A stretch of 64,000 nt of DNA from DALYDP01 sp964541635 (GCA_964541635.1 CAZIQM010000001.1:15169-79168), one strand, 5' to 3'; positions 1 through 8,213 are shown, counted from the first letter of the stretch. Notes: generated by a model from the letters alone, not told the origin. Translations and numbers: made by a program.

Positions 1-783
1 GTAGCCGTGGCTCTTGAAGCCGGGATCATGTTCCGTGTAGCCGCGCTCCAACAATGATTCGACTTCGCGGATCCATCCCCCGTTCACGAGCTCGGGCGTG
101 CGCGCGTCGATGCGCTTGGTCAGCTCATCACGCGGCCATTCGAGCCCGAGCATCAAGGCGTGGAAATCCGGCGGCACGGTTTTCTTCAGAGTCGACGGCG
201 GGAACCCCGTGAGCCGGTAGAGCTCCACCGCGCGGACGACGTACTGCTTGTTGGCTTTGTCGAAACTCTTCGCGGTTTCGGGATCCACCCTTGAGAGCTC
301 GTCGAAGAGCGCCCACCCGTCGTCTTCGTCGTACAGCTTCTCCAATTCTTTCCGCAGTTCGGGGTCGGCTTCGGGCAACGGACGCAGGCCGTCGACGACC
401 GACGAGATGTAGAGCATCGATCCCCCGACGAGCACGGGCACGTTCCCGCGCGCGTGGATTTCCTTGATGACGCTGTTCGCGTGTTCTTGGTACCACGCGA
501 TCGTGACAGGCTCTTTCGGATCGAGCACCGAGAATAGATGGTGCGGGACTCTCCCCTTTTCCTCCTCGGTGATTTTCGCGGTGCCGATGTCCATGCCCGT
601 GTAGAGCTGGCGCGAGTCGGCGTTCACCACCTCGGCGCACTCCCCCATCCGTTCGCAAAGACGCAACGAGAAACCCGTTTTTCCGCTGCACGTAGGCCCG
701 AGCACGACGATGACCGGTTTCGGGTTCTGCGCCAGATGCTCGTCGACGAGCGGCTGCCAATCGTTGGGACCCAGGAGATGCAC
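1..783 (-). CDS. miaA: tRNA dimethylallyltransferase MiaA (3' end cut by window edge)
   Basis: MiaA transfers the dimethylallyl group to N6 of A37 in tRNAs that read UNN codons. The 261 codons in the window start with the P-loop GPTCSGKT at residues 29-36, followed by the family stretch NADSRQLYTGMDIGTAK and the later LVGGSMLY. The reading frame is still open at the left edge, just after FKSHGY, which lies before the C-terminal helices, so about 40-50 residues are missing. I chose the GTG at 781-783. It precedes the P-loop by 28 codons, the only ATG upstream runs into a stop, and a TGGAAT hexamer lies 6 nt before it, as in the leaderless genes of this window. Assignment is firm; the start is moderately sure. 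Confidence 0.93.
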   Translation of the reverse strand, partial: MHLLGPNDWQPLVDEHLAQNPKPVIVVLGPTCSGKTGFSLRLCERMGECAEVVNADSRQLYTGMDIGTAKITEEEKGRVPHHLFSVLDPKEPVTIAWYQEHANSVIKEIHARGNVPVLVGGSMLYISSVVDGLRPLPEADPELRKELEKLYDEDDGWALFDELSRVDPETAKSFDKANKQYVVRAVELYRLTGFPPSTLKKTVPPDFHALMLGLEWPRDELTKRIDARTPELVNGGWIREVESLLERGYTEHDPGFKSHGY

Positions 784-846
784 GCCCCTATTCCACCATA
801 TTCCCGAAGCCGTGCCTACTGCTGAGGCAAGCCCAAAAGTGGTAGA

Positions 847-1509
847 ATGATCTCGATTTCCCTCAACAGCTTCATGCACCCCCTCCTCCAGTCGATCTCC
901 AGCCAAATCAACCGCGGACACATCACCCCCACGAACTTCATCATCCCGACCGTCATCGAGAAGACGCAGTTCGGCGAACGCGTGTACGACATCTACTCGC
1001 GCCTCCTCGAGGAGCGCATCGTCTTCCTCGGCACGGCGATCAACGACGACGTCGCCAACGCGATTATCGCGCAGTTCCTCTTCCTCCAGAAGGAAGACCC
1101 GAAGAAGGACATCACGATGTACGTGAACTCCCCCGGCGGACAGGTGACGTCCACGATGGCGATGTACGACACGATGCAGCACATCTCGCCGGACGTTTCG
1201 ACCGTATGCCTCGGCATGGCGGCCTCGGGCGGCGCGATCATCCTCATGGGCGGCCACAAGGGAAAGCGCTTCGCCCTCAAGCATTCCGAGATCATGATCC
1301 ACCAGCCGCTCGGCGGCACCGAAGGCCAGGCGACGGACATCGCGATCCACGCCGAGCACATCATCAACATGAAGAACACCCTCAACGAGCTCATCGCTAA
1401 GCACACCGGCAAGAAGCTCGAGCAGGTGAAGCAGGACACCGAGCGCGACAAGTTCCTCACGGCGAAGGAGGCGCTCGAGTACGGACTCATCGACAAGATC
1501 ATCGACTAA
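847..1509 (+). CDS. clpP: ATP-dependent Clp protease proteolytic subunit ClpP
   Basis: Serine peptidase that forms tetradecameric barrels and degrades proteins fed by ClpX/ClpA-type ATPases. The triad is complete with canonical spacing: Ser127 in MAASGG, His152 in MIHQPLGG, Asp201 in ERDKFLTAKEA. The N-terminal PTVIEKTQFGERVYDIYSRLL is a textbook ClpP start of the mature chain. The ATG at 847 overlaps a TAGAAT hexamer (843-848) that looks like a -10 box. If that box is used, translation must start at the ATG at 874, giving 211 residues. Either start leaves a short propeptide-like leader. A hairpin terminator follows directly. Confidence 0.95.
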   Translation: MISISLNSFMHPLLQSISSQINRGHITPTNFIIPTVIEKTQFGERVYDIYSRLLEERIVFLGTAINDDVANAIIAQFLFLQKEDPKKDITMYVNSPGGQVTSTMAMYDTMQHISPDVSTVCLGMAASGGAIILMGGHKGKRFALKHSEIMIHQPLGGTEGQATDIAIHAEHIINMKNTLNELIAKHTGKKLEQVKQDTERDKFLTAKEALEYGLIDKIID

Positions 1510-1515
1510 GGCTCG

Positions 1516-1543
1516 AAAAAGGGCGCCCGAGCGGCGCCCTTTT
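1516..1543 (+). terminator. Intrinsic terminator after clpP
   Basis: Stem GGGCGCC (1521-1527), loop CGAGC, GGCGCCC (1533-1539), then TTTT. An A-run before the stem gives it a T-tract on the other strand too, so it may also stop the convergent gene that ends at 1564. Confidence 0.8.
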
Positions 1544-1563
1544 CATATCCCAGTGTTGCCGTC

Positions 1564-2112
1564 TTACTTCTTCTTGCCGACCGGCTTCTTGGCCGGGGCC
1601 TTCGCGATCATCACGGGCTTCGGCGCGGGAGCGCGCATCGCCGGGGCCGGCATGGGCTTGGCGGCGGGAGCGCAGCAGTCACCCGTGCAGCAGAAGCCGC
1701 GGGCGGCAGCCATGTAGAAGAGCACCCAGATGATGGCGTTCATCGCCGGGGGCATGGTGTCGTTGAGCGAGAGGCCCGACAGGACCGACTTGAGCATGAG
1801 CCCGGCCGGGATGCTGAGCAGGGCGATGCCCGCGAGGAGCGTGCCGACCGCCGGCATGTAGCCGAAGGCCATGAAGACGCCACCGACGATCATGAGGCCC
1901 GGGAGCAAGTAGCCCCAAACGAAGCCGAGACCGACGAGGACGTTGATTTCGGTTCCGCGGACGGAGAATTCCAAACCGCGGCCGACCGCCTCGGCGAAAT
2001 TCGCGGCGTCCATGTAGTGCGCGACGCCGACGAGGGCGAGGGCGAGACCGAAACCGATGCGCACGGCCTTCTTGGCCACCGCCATCGGATGGGACATCGT
2101 AGAAGAGTTCAT
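1564..2112 (-). CDS. DoxX-like small membrane protein with Cys cluster and basic tail
   Basis: A 182-residue protein with about four hydrophobic segments in its first 130 residues, in the style of DoxX-type quinone or redox-partner membrane proteins. Family placement rests on hydropathy and the GLxxxPGLMIVGG-like region and is tentative. After the last membrane segment comes FCCTGDCC, four cysteines in eight residues, and then a 40-residue Ala/Pro/Lys tail ending KKPVGKKK, probably cytoplasmic. The Cys cluster could bind metal or form disulfides. The start at 2112 is uncertain: the Met at 2097 and an extended form from 2160 are also open. It diverges from tgt. Confidence 0.65.
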   Translation of the reverse strand: MNSSTMSHPMAVAKKAVRIGFGLALALVGVAHYMDAANFAEAVGRGLEFSVRGTEINVLVGLGFVWGYLLPGLMIVGGVFMAFGYMPAVGTLLAGIALLSIPAGLMLKSVLSGLSLNDTMPPAMNAIIWVLFYMAAARGFCCTGDCCAPAAKPMPAPAMRAPAPKPVMIAKAPAKKPVGKKK

Positions 2113-2224
2113 AAAAAAGGAAGTGGGAAGCGTTGGAAAGCAGTCTGAACGCGGCGGCACGTGCGCGACAAGTGCCCGTCGCCACTTGATGTTGCCGAAA
2201 ACGCGAAACCTGTATGCTTCGCGC

Positions 2225-3292
2225 GTGTTTCATGTGAACAACGAAACGGCCCGCGGACGCGCCGGACGCATCGAAACGATGCACGGCGTGATCGAAACCC
2301 CCGTGTTCTTCCCCGTCGCGACCGACGGCGCGATGCGCGGGCTCAGTCTTGAGGACACGCGCGCCCTCGGCTCGAGCGTGCTGCTCTGCAACACGTACCA
2401 CCTCCACCTGCAGCCGGGCGAAGCGATCGTGAAGGCGGCCGGCGGCCTGCACGAATTCATCGGCTGGGACGGACCGATCCTCACCGACAGCGGCGGGTTC
2501 CAGGTGTTCTCGCTCCAAGACCTCCTCACGATCGAAGAGCACGGCGTGAAATTCAAATCGCACCTCGACGGCTCCCCGCTCTTCCTCGGACCGGAAGAAG
2601 CCATGCGCATCCAGCACGCGCTCGGATCCGACATCATCATGTGCTTCGACCAATGCCCGCCGTCGACGGCTGCGCGAAGCGTCCAAGAAGAAGCCGTCGA
2701 CCGGACGATCCGGTGGGCGAAGGAGTGCAAGCAATGGCACGAGAAGTTAAAAGCGGCATCGGGCAAGAATCCCCTGCTCTTCGGCATCGTCCAAGGCGGG
2801 TTGGAAAAAGACCTGCGCAGGAAGTGCGCCGAGGAACTCATCGCCATCGGGTTCGACGGCTACGCGGTGGGCGGGCTCGCCGTGGGCGAAACCGAAGCCG
2901 AGATGTACGACGTCCTCGACGCCGTGTGCCCCCTCCTCCCGAAGGACAAACCCCGTTACCTCATGGGCGTGGGTCGGGTCGAACAGCACAAACAGGCCGT
3001 CGCGCGCGGCATCGACATGTTCGACTGCGTCCTTCCGATGCGCGAAGCCCGGCACGGAAAAATCCACCGCAGCGACGGCACGACCATCAACATCCTCAAC
3101 AGCGAGTACCGCACCGACCACTCGCCCATCGACGCCGATTCCCCCGCCGCGATGGGGCGGAACCACTCGAAGGCCTACCTCGCCCACCTGTTCCGGGCGA
3201 AGGAACGCTACGCCGAGACGATCGCGTGCATGCAGAACATGGCCGTGACGCTGGATGCCATGCGGAAACTGCGGGAAGCGATTTCGGCGTAG
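2225..3292 (+). CDS. tgt: Queuine/preQ1 tRNA-ribosyltransferase (TGT), zinc-site-less
   Basis: TGT exchanges guanine 34 for preQ1 in GUN-anticodon tRNAs. The active-site segments are present: TDSGGFQVFSL with the general base Asp, GFDGYAVGGLAVGE, and GIDMFDCVLP with the nucleophilic Asp. The structural zinc site of the family (CxCxxC plus a His 26 residues on) is absent: the Cys positions are Ser306, Ala308 and Gly311 and the His position is Gln337, in otherwise alignable sequence. I chose the GTG at 2225, preceded by TATGCT and 6 nt, because the distance to VIETP then matches E. coli TGT. In-frame ATGs at 2189 and 2057 exist. The protein has 355 residues, normal for the family. Confidence 0.93.
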   Translation: MFHVNNETARGRAGRIETMHGVIETPVFFPVATDGAMRGLSLEDTRALGSSVLLCNTYHLHLQPGEAIVKAAGGLHEFIGWDGPILTDSGGFQVFSLQDLLTIEEHGVKFKSHLDGSPLFLGPEEAMRIQHALGSDIIMCFDQCPPSTAARSVQEEAVDRTIRWAKECKQWHEKLKAASGKNPLLFGIVQGGLEKDLRRKCAEELIAIGFDGYAVGGLAVGETEAEMYDVLDAVCPLLPKDKPRYLMGVGRVEQHKQAVARGIDMFDCVLPMREARHGKIHRSDGTTINILNSEYRTDHSPIDADSPAAMGRNHSKAYLAHLFRAKERYAETIACMQNMAVTLDAMRKLREAISA

Positions 3293-3382
3293 CACGCTTG
3301 GAAAACAAAAAGACGTTATGGCAGGGATTTCACCGCCTACGACGAAATCGTGTTCTGCCCTTCCCTTGGGGCTGAACCGAAA

Positions 3383-3703
3383 TTACAAGACCTTGATCCC
3401 CTTGATCGTGATCGTCGTGTAGTCCTGCTTGTGGCCCTTCGTGCGCATGTAGCGCTTGCGGCGGCGGAACTTGAAGACGGTCACCTTATCGTGGCGGCCG
3501 TGGTCGACCACTTCGGCCTCGACGGACGCGCCCTTCACCGTGGGGCTGCCGAGGGTGAGCTCCCCGGCGTCCGACACGACCATGAGGACGTCGTCGAACG
3601 TCAGTTTGTCCTTGGCTTTGGAATCGACGTGCAGCGGCACCTTGAGGGTGTCACCCACGGCGACCTTTTCCTGGAAGCCGGCGATTTGGACGACTGCGAA
3701 CAT
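3383..3703 (-). CDS. rplU: 50S ribosomal protein L21
   Basis: A 106-residue L21 (bL21): N-terminal MFAVVQIAGFQEKV, then the basic KFRRRKRYMRTKGHKQDYT stretch that contacts 23S rRNA, ending in TITIKGI. It stands alone. In most bacteria rplU is followed by rpmA, but here rpmA lies about 33 kb away at 36478. A TAGGAT hexamer lies 14 nt before the ATG. The stop faces tgt convergently. Confidence 0.97.
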   Translation of the reverse strand: MFAVVQIAGFQEKVAVGDTLKVPLHVDSKAKDKLTFDDVLMVVSDAGELTLGSPTVKGASVEAEVVDHGRHDKVTVFKFRRRKRYMRTKGHKQDYTTITIKGIKVL

Positions 3704-3759
3704 AGGAAAGCCGCGATATCCTAGGGATTCCCCCGGGGTCCCGCAAGCCGATTTGCATC

Positions 3760-3789
3760 AAAAAGAGCCAGGCGGAACGCCCGCCTGGC
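3760..3789 (-). terminator. Intrinsic terminator after the desaturase gene
   Basis: Perfect 9-bp stem GCCAGGCGG (3767-3775) with CCGCCTGGC (3781-3789). The A-run at 3760-3764 gives the T-tract on the minus strand, 23 nt past the desaturase stop. Confidence 0.8.
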
Positions 3790-3812
3790 CCTTTGAGTAG
3801 TCCCAATCGATG

Positions 3813-4727
3813 TTATGACGATTCAAGCTTGTTGGACGGGTCGCTTTTGACGGCCCAGGCCAACCCGCATAGCCAAAGGAAACAGATGAACCAATACGAA
3901 CAATCTATCTCCCACCATGCGTGCCCGTGGCGGGCGCAGGTGGGTTTGGCATGGTGGTTGTTATGCCACCCCTCGCCGAAGGCGAGGATGCCGATGATCC
4001 AGTTGTTGCGGCTGTTGTCGCGCGTTTCGTACGTGCGGTACCCCCAGATGTGGGTAACGCTGTTCACGCACCACGTGACGTTCCAGACGAACACCACCCG
4101 GAGGAAGTATCCCCAGAGGAGGAACGAGCTAACGCCCGGCCATCCCCCGACGAGGTACCCGATCCCGCCGATCGCCGCGGCCATCACCACGGGCACGAGC
4201 CAGTAGCGACGGTGGACGAAGAGCGACACCGGATCCTCGAGGATGTCGGACGCGTATTTGCGCGCATCCGCTTCTTTCTCCGGGGACGTGTGGTACACGA
4301 ACAACCATCCGGCGTGCGACCAGAGCCACCCGTGTTCCGGACTGTGGGGATCCCCCTCGTGGTCCGAATACTGGTGGTGCTTCCGGTGCTGGGCGATCCA
4401 TTCGACGTCGGATCCCTGGAGGGCCATCCAACCGCACGTCTTGAGGAACAATTTCACCGGCCACCACGTTTCGAAACCCCCGTGGGTTTGGAGACGGTGG
4501 TAACAGACGGTGATCCCGACCATGCCCGTGACGGGCACGAGGACGAGGAACGAGACGATCGCTTCCCAACGGACGATGTACGGCATCAGCGCGGGGGCAT
4601 CGAGCACTCCGAGCAGTAGCAAGGCGGAAACGATGGCGAATCCGACCGCTACCGCGTGGACGAACAGGATGAACCCGCCGACGACGTAATCGACACCGTG
4701 GGGAAATTTTACCGAGGACGTAGTCAC
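3813..4727 (-). CDS. Membrane fatty acid (acyl-CoA/acyl-lipid) desaturase
   Basis: A 304-residue di-iron desaturase of the delta-9 type that introduces a cis double bond into long acyl chains. The three histidine boxes are complete: HRLQTH (His77-His82), HRKHH (114-118) and GEGWHNNHH (His255, 258, 259). Four membrane helices lie between and around them (about 17-40, 55-75, 180-200, 205-225). The start is GTG at 4727, with AGAAAGG 8 nt upstream, one of the few genes here with a Shine-Dalgarno sequence. No fatty acid synthesis genes are in view. If the cell takes up lipids, this enzyme would tune their fluidity. That last point is inference. Confidence 0.93.
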   Translation of the reverse strand: MTTSSVKFPHGVDYVVGGFILFVHAVAVGFAIVSALLLLGVLDAPALMPYIVRWEAIVSFLVLVPVTGMVGITVCYHRLQTHGGFETWWPVKLFLKTCGWMALQGSDVEWIAQHRKHHQYSDHEGDPHSPEHGWLWSHAGWLFVYHTSPEKEADARKYASDILEDPVSLFVHRRYWLVPVVMAAAIGGIGYLVGGWPGVSSFLLWGYFLRVVFVWNVTWCVNSVTHIWGYRTYETRDNSRNNWIIGILAFGEGWHNNHHAKPTCARHGHAWWEIDCSYWFICFLWLCGLAWAVKSDPSNKLESS

Positions 4728-4782
4728 GATATGTGCCTTTCTGTGGTTTCAAAGAGACTGGGACCTATCCGCATCAAGACAG

Positions 4783-4808
4783 AAAAAAGGCGGCCGTACA
4801 AGGCCGCC
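4783..4808 (-). terminator. Intrinsic terminator after the aquaporin gene
   Basis: Stem GGCGGCC (4789-4795) with GGCCGCC (4802-4808). The A-run 4783-4788 is the T-tract on the minus strand, 27 nt beyond the aquaporin stop. Confidence 0.85.
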
Positions 4809-4834
4809 CTTTCGGATTCGCGGGAAAACGCCGT

Positions 4835-5458
4835 TTACTGGGCGTGATGGACGTGCGCGTGCTCCGGCTCGACGAACCAGCGGTAGAGCCACGCGGCGGC
4901 GATCGTGCCGACGATCGGACCGACCAAGTACGCCAAGGAGAACGAGTGGATGCCGAACGCGACCGCGGGGTTGAGTACGCCGTTGCTGCCGGAGGCAGTG
5001 GCCACCAAGACCCCCAACGTCAGCGACGAGCCGACGACCAACCCGGACGCGCCCTTCGACACTTTGCCCTCGACGACCGACATGATGCCCCACAGGAGCA
5101 GGAAGGCGCCCATCGCTTCCGCGATCGTGACCCAGGCGGTGTTCACGATCGTCGGGGAAGGGGCCTCACCCGTGAGCTTCACGACGACGAACGACGCCGC
5201 GATGGCTCCCACGAACTGCGCGAGCATGTAGTACACCGCGTCGTTGACGCCGATTTTCTTGATCGTCGCGAGCGCGACCGTGACCGCCGGGTTGAGGTGC
5301 GCGCCGCTGATCCAGCCGACCGTGTACACGAAGAGGCCGAGCGTCAGTCCGGCCAAGACCGGAACGGGAAGACCGAGGACGCCGGTCAGCCCCAGCGAGA
5401 CGGCGAGCGTGAGGACGAAGGTACCGATGAGTTCCGCGAGGTAAGGCTTGAACGTCAT
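4835..5458 (-). CDS. MIP-family aquaporin/glycerol-type channel
   Basis: A 207-residue six-helix channel protein with two half-helix NPA motifs: GAHLNPAVTVA near residue 56 and GVLNPAVAFG near residue 160. The second motif reads NPAVA where water-selective aquaporins have NPAR, so the arginine of the selectivity filter is replaced by valine. That predicts a wider or different solute range than AqpZ. The short His-rich C-terminus (EPEHAHVHHAQ) is cytoplasmic. It lies just downstream of nothing on its strand and has its own terminator. Confidence 0.9.
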   Translation of the reverse strand: MTFKPYLAELIGTFVLTLAVSLGLTGVLGLPVPVLAGLTLGLFVYTVGWISGAHLNPAVTVALATIKKIGVNDAVYYMLAQFVGAIAASFVVVKLTGEAPSPTIVNTAWVTIAEAMGAFLLLWGIMSVVEGKVSKGASGLVVGSSLTLGVLVATASGSNGVLNPAVAFGIHSFSLAYLVGPIVGTIAAAWLYRWFVEPEHAHVHHAQ

Positions 5459-5608
5459 GGGGTGGAAAGGAAGGATGGCCTGATCCTAGCGTGTCGGTCG
5501 AAAGCGGAACCACTTCCCCGCGATCACCGCAAGCCAAAAGAAACGGTGGATTCCCGTAACGATCCGGGCGATCATCCGTATATCCTTGTGCTTCCCCCTC
5601 CGCTCCCC

Positions 5609-5881
5609 ATGACCCCCCGTCTCCTCGCACTCTCCGCCGCGGCCCTCGCGTTCGCCGCGTGCACGCCCGCGCCAGCCCCCGGCACCAACGGCGGCGCGGT
5701 TCCGCCTCCGACGTCGTCGGCGCCGTCCGCCGCTTCGTCCTCGTCGTCCAGCGTGGCGCAGCGCCCGCTCTCGAAGGAAGGCGACATGTGCGGCGGCATC
5801 GCCGGATTCCAGTGCGAACCCGGACTCTTCTGCAAGTACGACGGCGCGTATCCCGACGCTGCCGGCGTCTGCATCAAGTGA
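5609..5881 (+). CDS. Small Cys-rich lipoprotein
   Basis: A 90-residue predicted lipoprotein: Arg4, a hydrophobic h-region and lipobox AFAAC with Cys18 as the lipidated residue. A 45-residue Pro/Ser/Ala linker follows. The C-terminal domain of about 30 residues has the spacing C-GGIAGFQ-C-EPGLF-C, then C three residues from the end, so two disulfides are plausible. I recognise this small domain from other CPR secreted proteins but know no function for it. It ends 13 nt before the msrA start. Confidence 0.75.
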   Translation: MTPRLLALSAAALAFAACTPAPAPGTNGGAVPPPTSSAPSAASSSSSSVAQRPLSKEGDMCGGIAGFQCEPGLFCKYDGAYPDAAGVCIK

Positions 5882-5894
5882 TAGGATGCACCCG

Positions 5895-6374
5895 ATGACG
5901 ACACTCGAAACGGCGACGTTCGGCGCCGGATGCTTCTGGGGCGTCGAAGAAACGTTCCTGCGCACGAAGGGCGTCGTGAAAACGACCGCGGGGTACCTCG
6001 GCGGCACGTTGCCGGACCCGACCTACCAGGACGTCTGCAGCGGAACGACCGGCCACGCCGAAGTCGTGCAGGTCGAATTCGACCCGACGGTCGTGACGTA
6101 CGACGAGCTCCTGAAGGTCTTCTGGGACAACCACGACCCCACGCAGAAGAACCGCCAGGGTCCCGACGTCGGCGACCAGTACCGCTCGGCGATTTTCGTG
6201 CATTCGCCCGCGCAACGCGCCGCCGCCGAAGCGTCGAAGGCAGCCCTGGAGAAGGCCAAGCGTTTCGCGCGGCCCATCGCCACGGAAATCACCGAAGCGT
6301 CGGCGTTCTACCCGGCCGAGGACGAGCACCAACAGTACCTGCGCAAGCGCGGTCTGGACTCGTGCCACATCTGA
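5895..6374 (+). CDS. msrA: Peptide methionine-S-sulfoxide reductase MsrA
   Basis: Reduces methionine S-sulfoxide in proteins. It has the catalytic motif GAGCFWGVE (Cys at about residue 13), the substrate pocket segment YLGG, the TGHAEVVQVEFDP region, and a likely resolving Cys in the C-terminal LDSCHI. The start at 5895 (MTTLETATFGAGCFWG) is preferred over the ATG at 5886 because TAGGAT (5882-5887) sits exactly 7 nt before it. It is then 159 residues, a minimal MsrA. Lying next to secreted Cys-rich proteins suggests oxidative-damage repair, but it has no signal peptide. Confidence 0.93.
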   Translation: MTTLETATFGAGCFWGVEETFLRTKGVVKTTAGYLGGTLPDPTYQDVCSGTTGHAEVVQVEFDPTVVTYDELLKVFWDNHDPTQKNRQGPDVGDQYRSAIFVHSPAQRAAAEASKAALEKAKRFARPIATEITEASAFYPAEDEHQQYLRKRGLDSCHI

Positions 6375-6405
6375 CACGAACGCGCGCGGGGGGTACCATC
6401 GGTGC

Positions 6406-6801
6406 GTGACCAAAGCGTGGCACGCGTTCTTCGGGTTCGTGACGGCCGTCGTGGTGACGACGATGGTCGCGCCCGGCGCGTTCGGTTTGCAGGGCTACAC
6501 GCAGTGGGGCGGGATGTACGTCGACGGGTGGTGCAACGTGATCGTGTCGCACACGCCGCTCGAGATCGATCCCTCGGCCGAGACGTTCGAAATCCGCGAG
6601 GACCAACGCGACGTGTGGTACACGCCCATGCATAACCCGCGCTCGTGCGTCGCGTGGGCGCGCAGCTGGTGCGGGCAGACCGCGCCGAACGGCTGGACCG
6701 TGGGCGCCGCGTACGCCTACCACCGCGGGACGTACCTCGAAAACGACGTCGACATCTGCTCGCTGCCGGACCGTCCGGAATTCCGCTGGTACCGCCGATG
6801 A
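6406..6801 (+). CDS. Secreted protein of unknown function
   Basis: A 131-residue protein starting at GTG, with TACCAT and 6 nt in front. The N-terminal 28 residues form a signal peptide (likely cleavage after GAFG). The mature part has four cysteines and many aromatic residues and ends in EFRWYRR. No family recognised. Its stop overlaps the next start as ATGA, so the two are translationally coupled and probably work together in the envelope. Confidence 0.7.
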   Translation: MTKAWHAFFGFVTAVVVTTMVAPGAFGLQGYTQWGGMYVDGWCNVIVSHTPLEIDPSAETFEIREDQRDVWYTPMHNPRSCVAWARSWCGQTAPNGWTVGAAYAYHRGTYLENDVDICSLPDRPEFRWYRR

Positions 6802-7649
6802 GCATCCGACGCGCGTTCGATCGCTGGCGCGGGAACATCGGGCCGTGGACGCTCGCGGCCCAGGTCCTCGTCGGGCTCTTCTTCCTCGCGGCGGCGGCGC
6901 ACAAGGTGTCCATGTATTTCGTCGACGGCCGCTCGATCGCCGACGATTTCGCGTATTGGGAGAGCCTGGGGTATCCGCCGCAGTGGTACCGGGCGTTCCT
7001 GCATGCGCTCTTCGCCCTGCCGTACGGGCACAGGGTCCTCGAGATCGCCGTCATCGCGCTCCAGGGCGTCGGCGGCGCCTTGCTGGTCCTGAACCGCGGC
7101 ACGCGGATCGGCGGCTGGCTCCTGCTCTTCGTGCAAGCGAACGTGTTCCTGGGAACGTTCCACCACCTCGGCTTCAACGAGTTCGTCGGCGTGTCGCTCG
7201 CCATCGCGCTGTACTTCGCGCTCCGGCCGTCGGACGGACGCTGGACCGGCGCGGGATGGAGGGCGATCGTCTGGCCCGTGGCCGCGGTCACAGCGCTCTT
7301 CCTCTACAACCGCTGGGTCATGGGCGACCCGTGGATCGCGAACGTGGAATGGCGGAGGCTGGACCTGCAGCAGGACGTCATGTCGACGGCGTGGTTCTGG
7401 AAATCGTCCGCTTTGGCCATCGCGGCCTCCCCCATCGGGCCGTACGCCTGGGTCGCGCCGTGGTGGATCGGCCTCGCGTTGGTCCCGCCGCTGTTCTCGC
7501 GACGGGCGCGTCCCTACGCGCTCGCCGGCCTCCTGGTGCTCGCGACGCTGCGCACCCTCACGTGGATGAACTCGATCACGAGCCAAGGCGTGCTCTTCGT
7601 GCTCCTGTACTTCCTGGTCCTCGCCGACGAACGGGAACGGACGCGGTGA
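6798..7649 (+). CDS. Polytopic membrane protein, DoxX/MauE-like
   Basis: A 283-residue membrane protein with seven or eight hydrophobic segments and an N-terminal RRAFDRWRGNIGPW preceding the first (about 18-36). The first half (LVGLFFLAAAAHKVSMYF, then VLEIAVIALQGVGGALLVL) resembles DoxX/MauE proteins, which partner with thiol or quinone redox systems. This match is by eye only. It overlaps the upstream secreted-protein gene by 4 nt. Confidence 0.65.
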   Translation: MSIRRAFDRWRGNIGPWTLAAQVLVGLFFLAAAAHKVSMYFVDGRSIADDFAYWESLGYPPQWYRAFLHALFALPYGHRVLEIAVIALQGVGGALLVLNRGTRIGGWLLLFVQANVFLGTFHHLGFNEFVGVSLAIALYFALRPSDGRWTGAGWRAIVWPVAAVTALFLYNRWVMGDPWIANVEWRRLDLQQDVMSTAWFWKSSALAIAASPIGPYAWVAPWWIGLALVPPLFSRRARPYALAGLLVLATLRTLTWMNSITSQGVLFVLLYFLVLADERERTR

Positions 7650-7652
7650 GCG

Positions 7653-8120
7653 TCACTTCGCGCCCTTCATCTTCTCGATCTCCTTGATGATTTCGCCGAG
7701 CGCGCCCTCGATTTTGTCGAGCGTGACGTCGTGCTTCTGGTGGATCGCCTCCTCTTCGTCCGCTTCCACCTGGATCTCGTCGACGTCCTTCTGGATGTCC
7801 TCGACGTCATCGTGGATGTCTTCCACGTCCTCGTGGATGTCCTCGACCCGCTCCTGGATCACGTCGATGTCTTCCACCACGCCCTCGAGGCTCTGGGACT
7901 GCTGGTTGATGGCCATCTGGATGAAGATCGCGAGGTAGATGGCCTCGAGCGACACGACCGTCGTGACCGTGAGGAGGATTTTGTCGAAGTCGTAGCCGAA
8001 AAGCACGAGCGAGAAGCTGACGATGAAAAGCGCCGTGTGCACCAACAACGACGACACCGAACCGATCCAATCGGTGGCGGACTTCGCGGCTGCGTTGATT
8101 GTGCGTTGGACGGGCGACAT
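7653..8120 (-). CDS. Two-helix membrane protein with acidic coiled-coil tail
   Basis: A 155-residue protein. Residues 20-70 hold two membrane helices (LFIVSFSLVLFGYDFDKILL and VVSLEAIYLAIFIQMAINQQS), similar to DUF1003-type proteins. From residue 78 on it is a strongly acidic coil with a seven-residue period in which VEDIHEDVEDIHDDVEDIQ recurs, likely an oligomerising cytoplasmic stalk. A short helical tail with IEKMKGAK ends it. Function unknown. It converges with the DoxX/MauE-like gene; the stops are 3 nt apart. Confidence 0.7.
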   Translation of the reverse strand: MSPVQRTINAAAKSATDWIGSVSSLLVHTALFIVSFSLVLFGYDFDKILLTVTTVVSLEAIYLAIFIQMAINQQSQSLEGVVEDIDVIQERVEDIHEDVEDIHDDVEDIQKDVDEIQVEADEEEAIHQKHDVTLDKIEGALGEIIKEIEKMKGAK

Positions 8121-8213
8121 GGCTCTCGGGTGAGCGCGCATCCTGCTCCGGCTTCGGGAAGGAGGCAACTTTTTGTCGGACGGAACGCGCGCCTTGCCGT
8201 ACCATGCACCGGC

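Noticed and set aside
2057..2224. An N-terminal extension of TGT from the ATG at 2057
   Set aside because: The extra 56 residues have no match to the family and run over the start of the divergent membrane protein gene. The GTG at 2225 fits the family length and has a -10 box.
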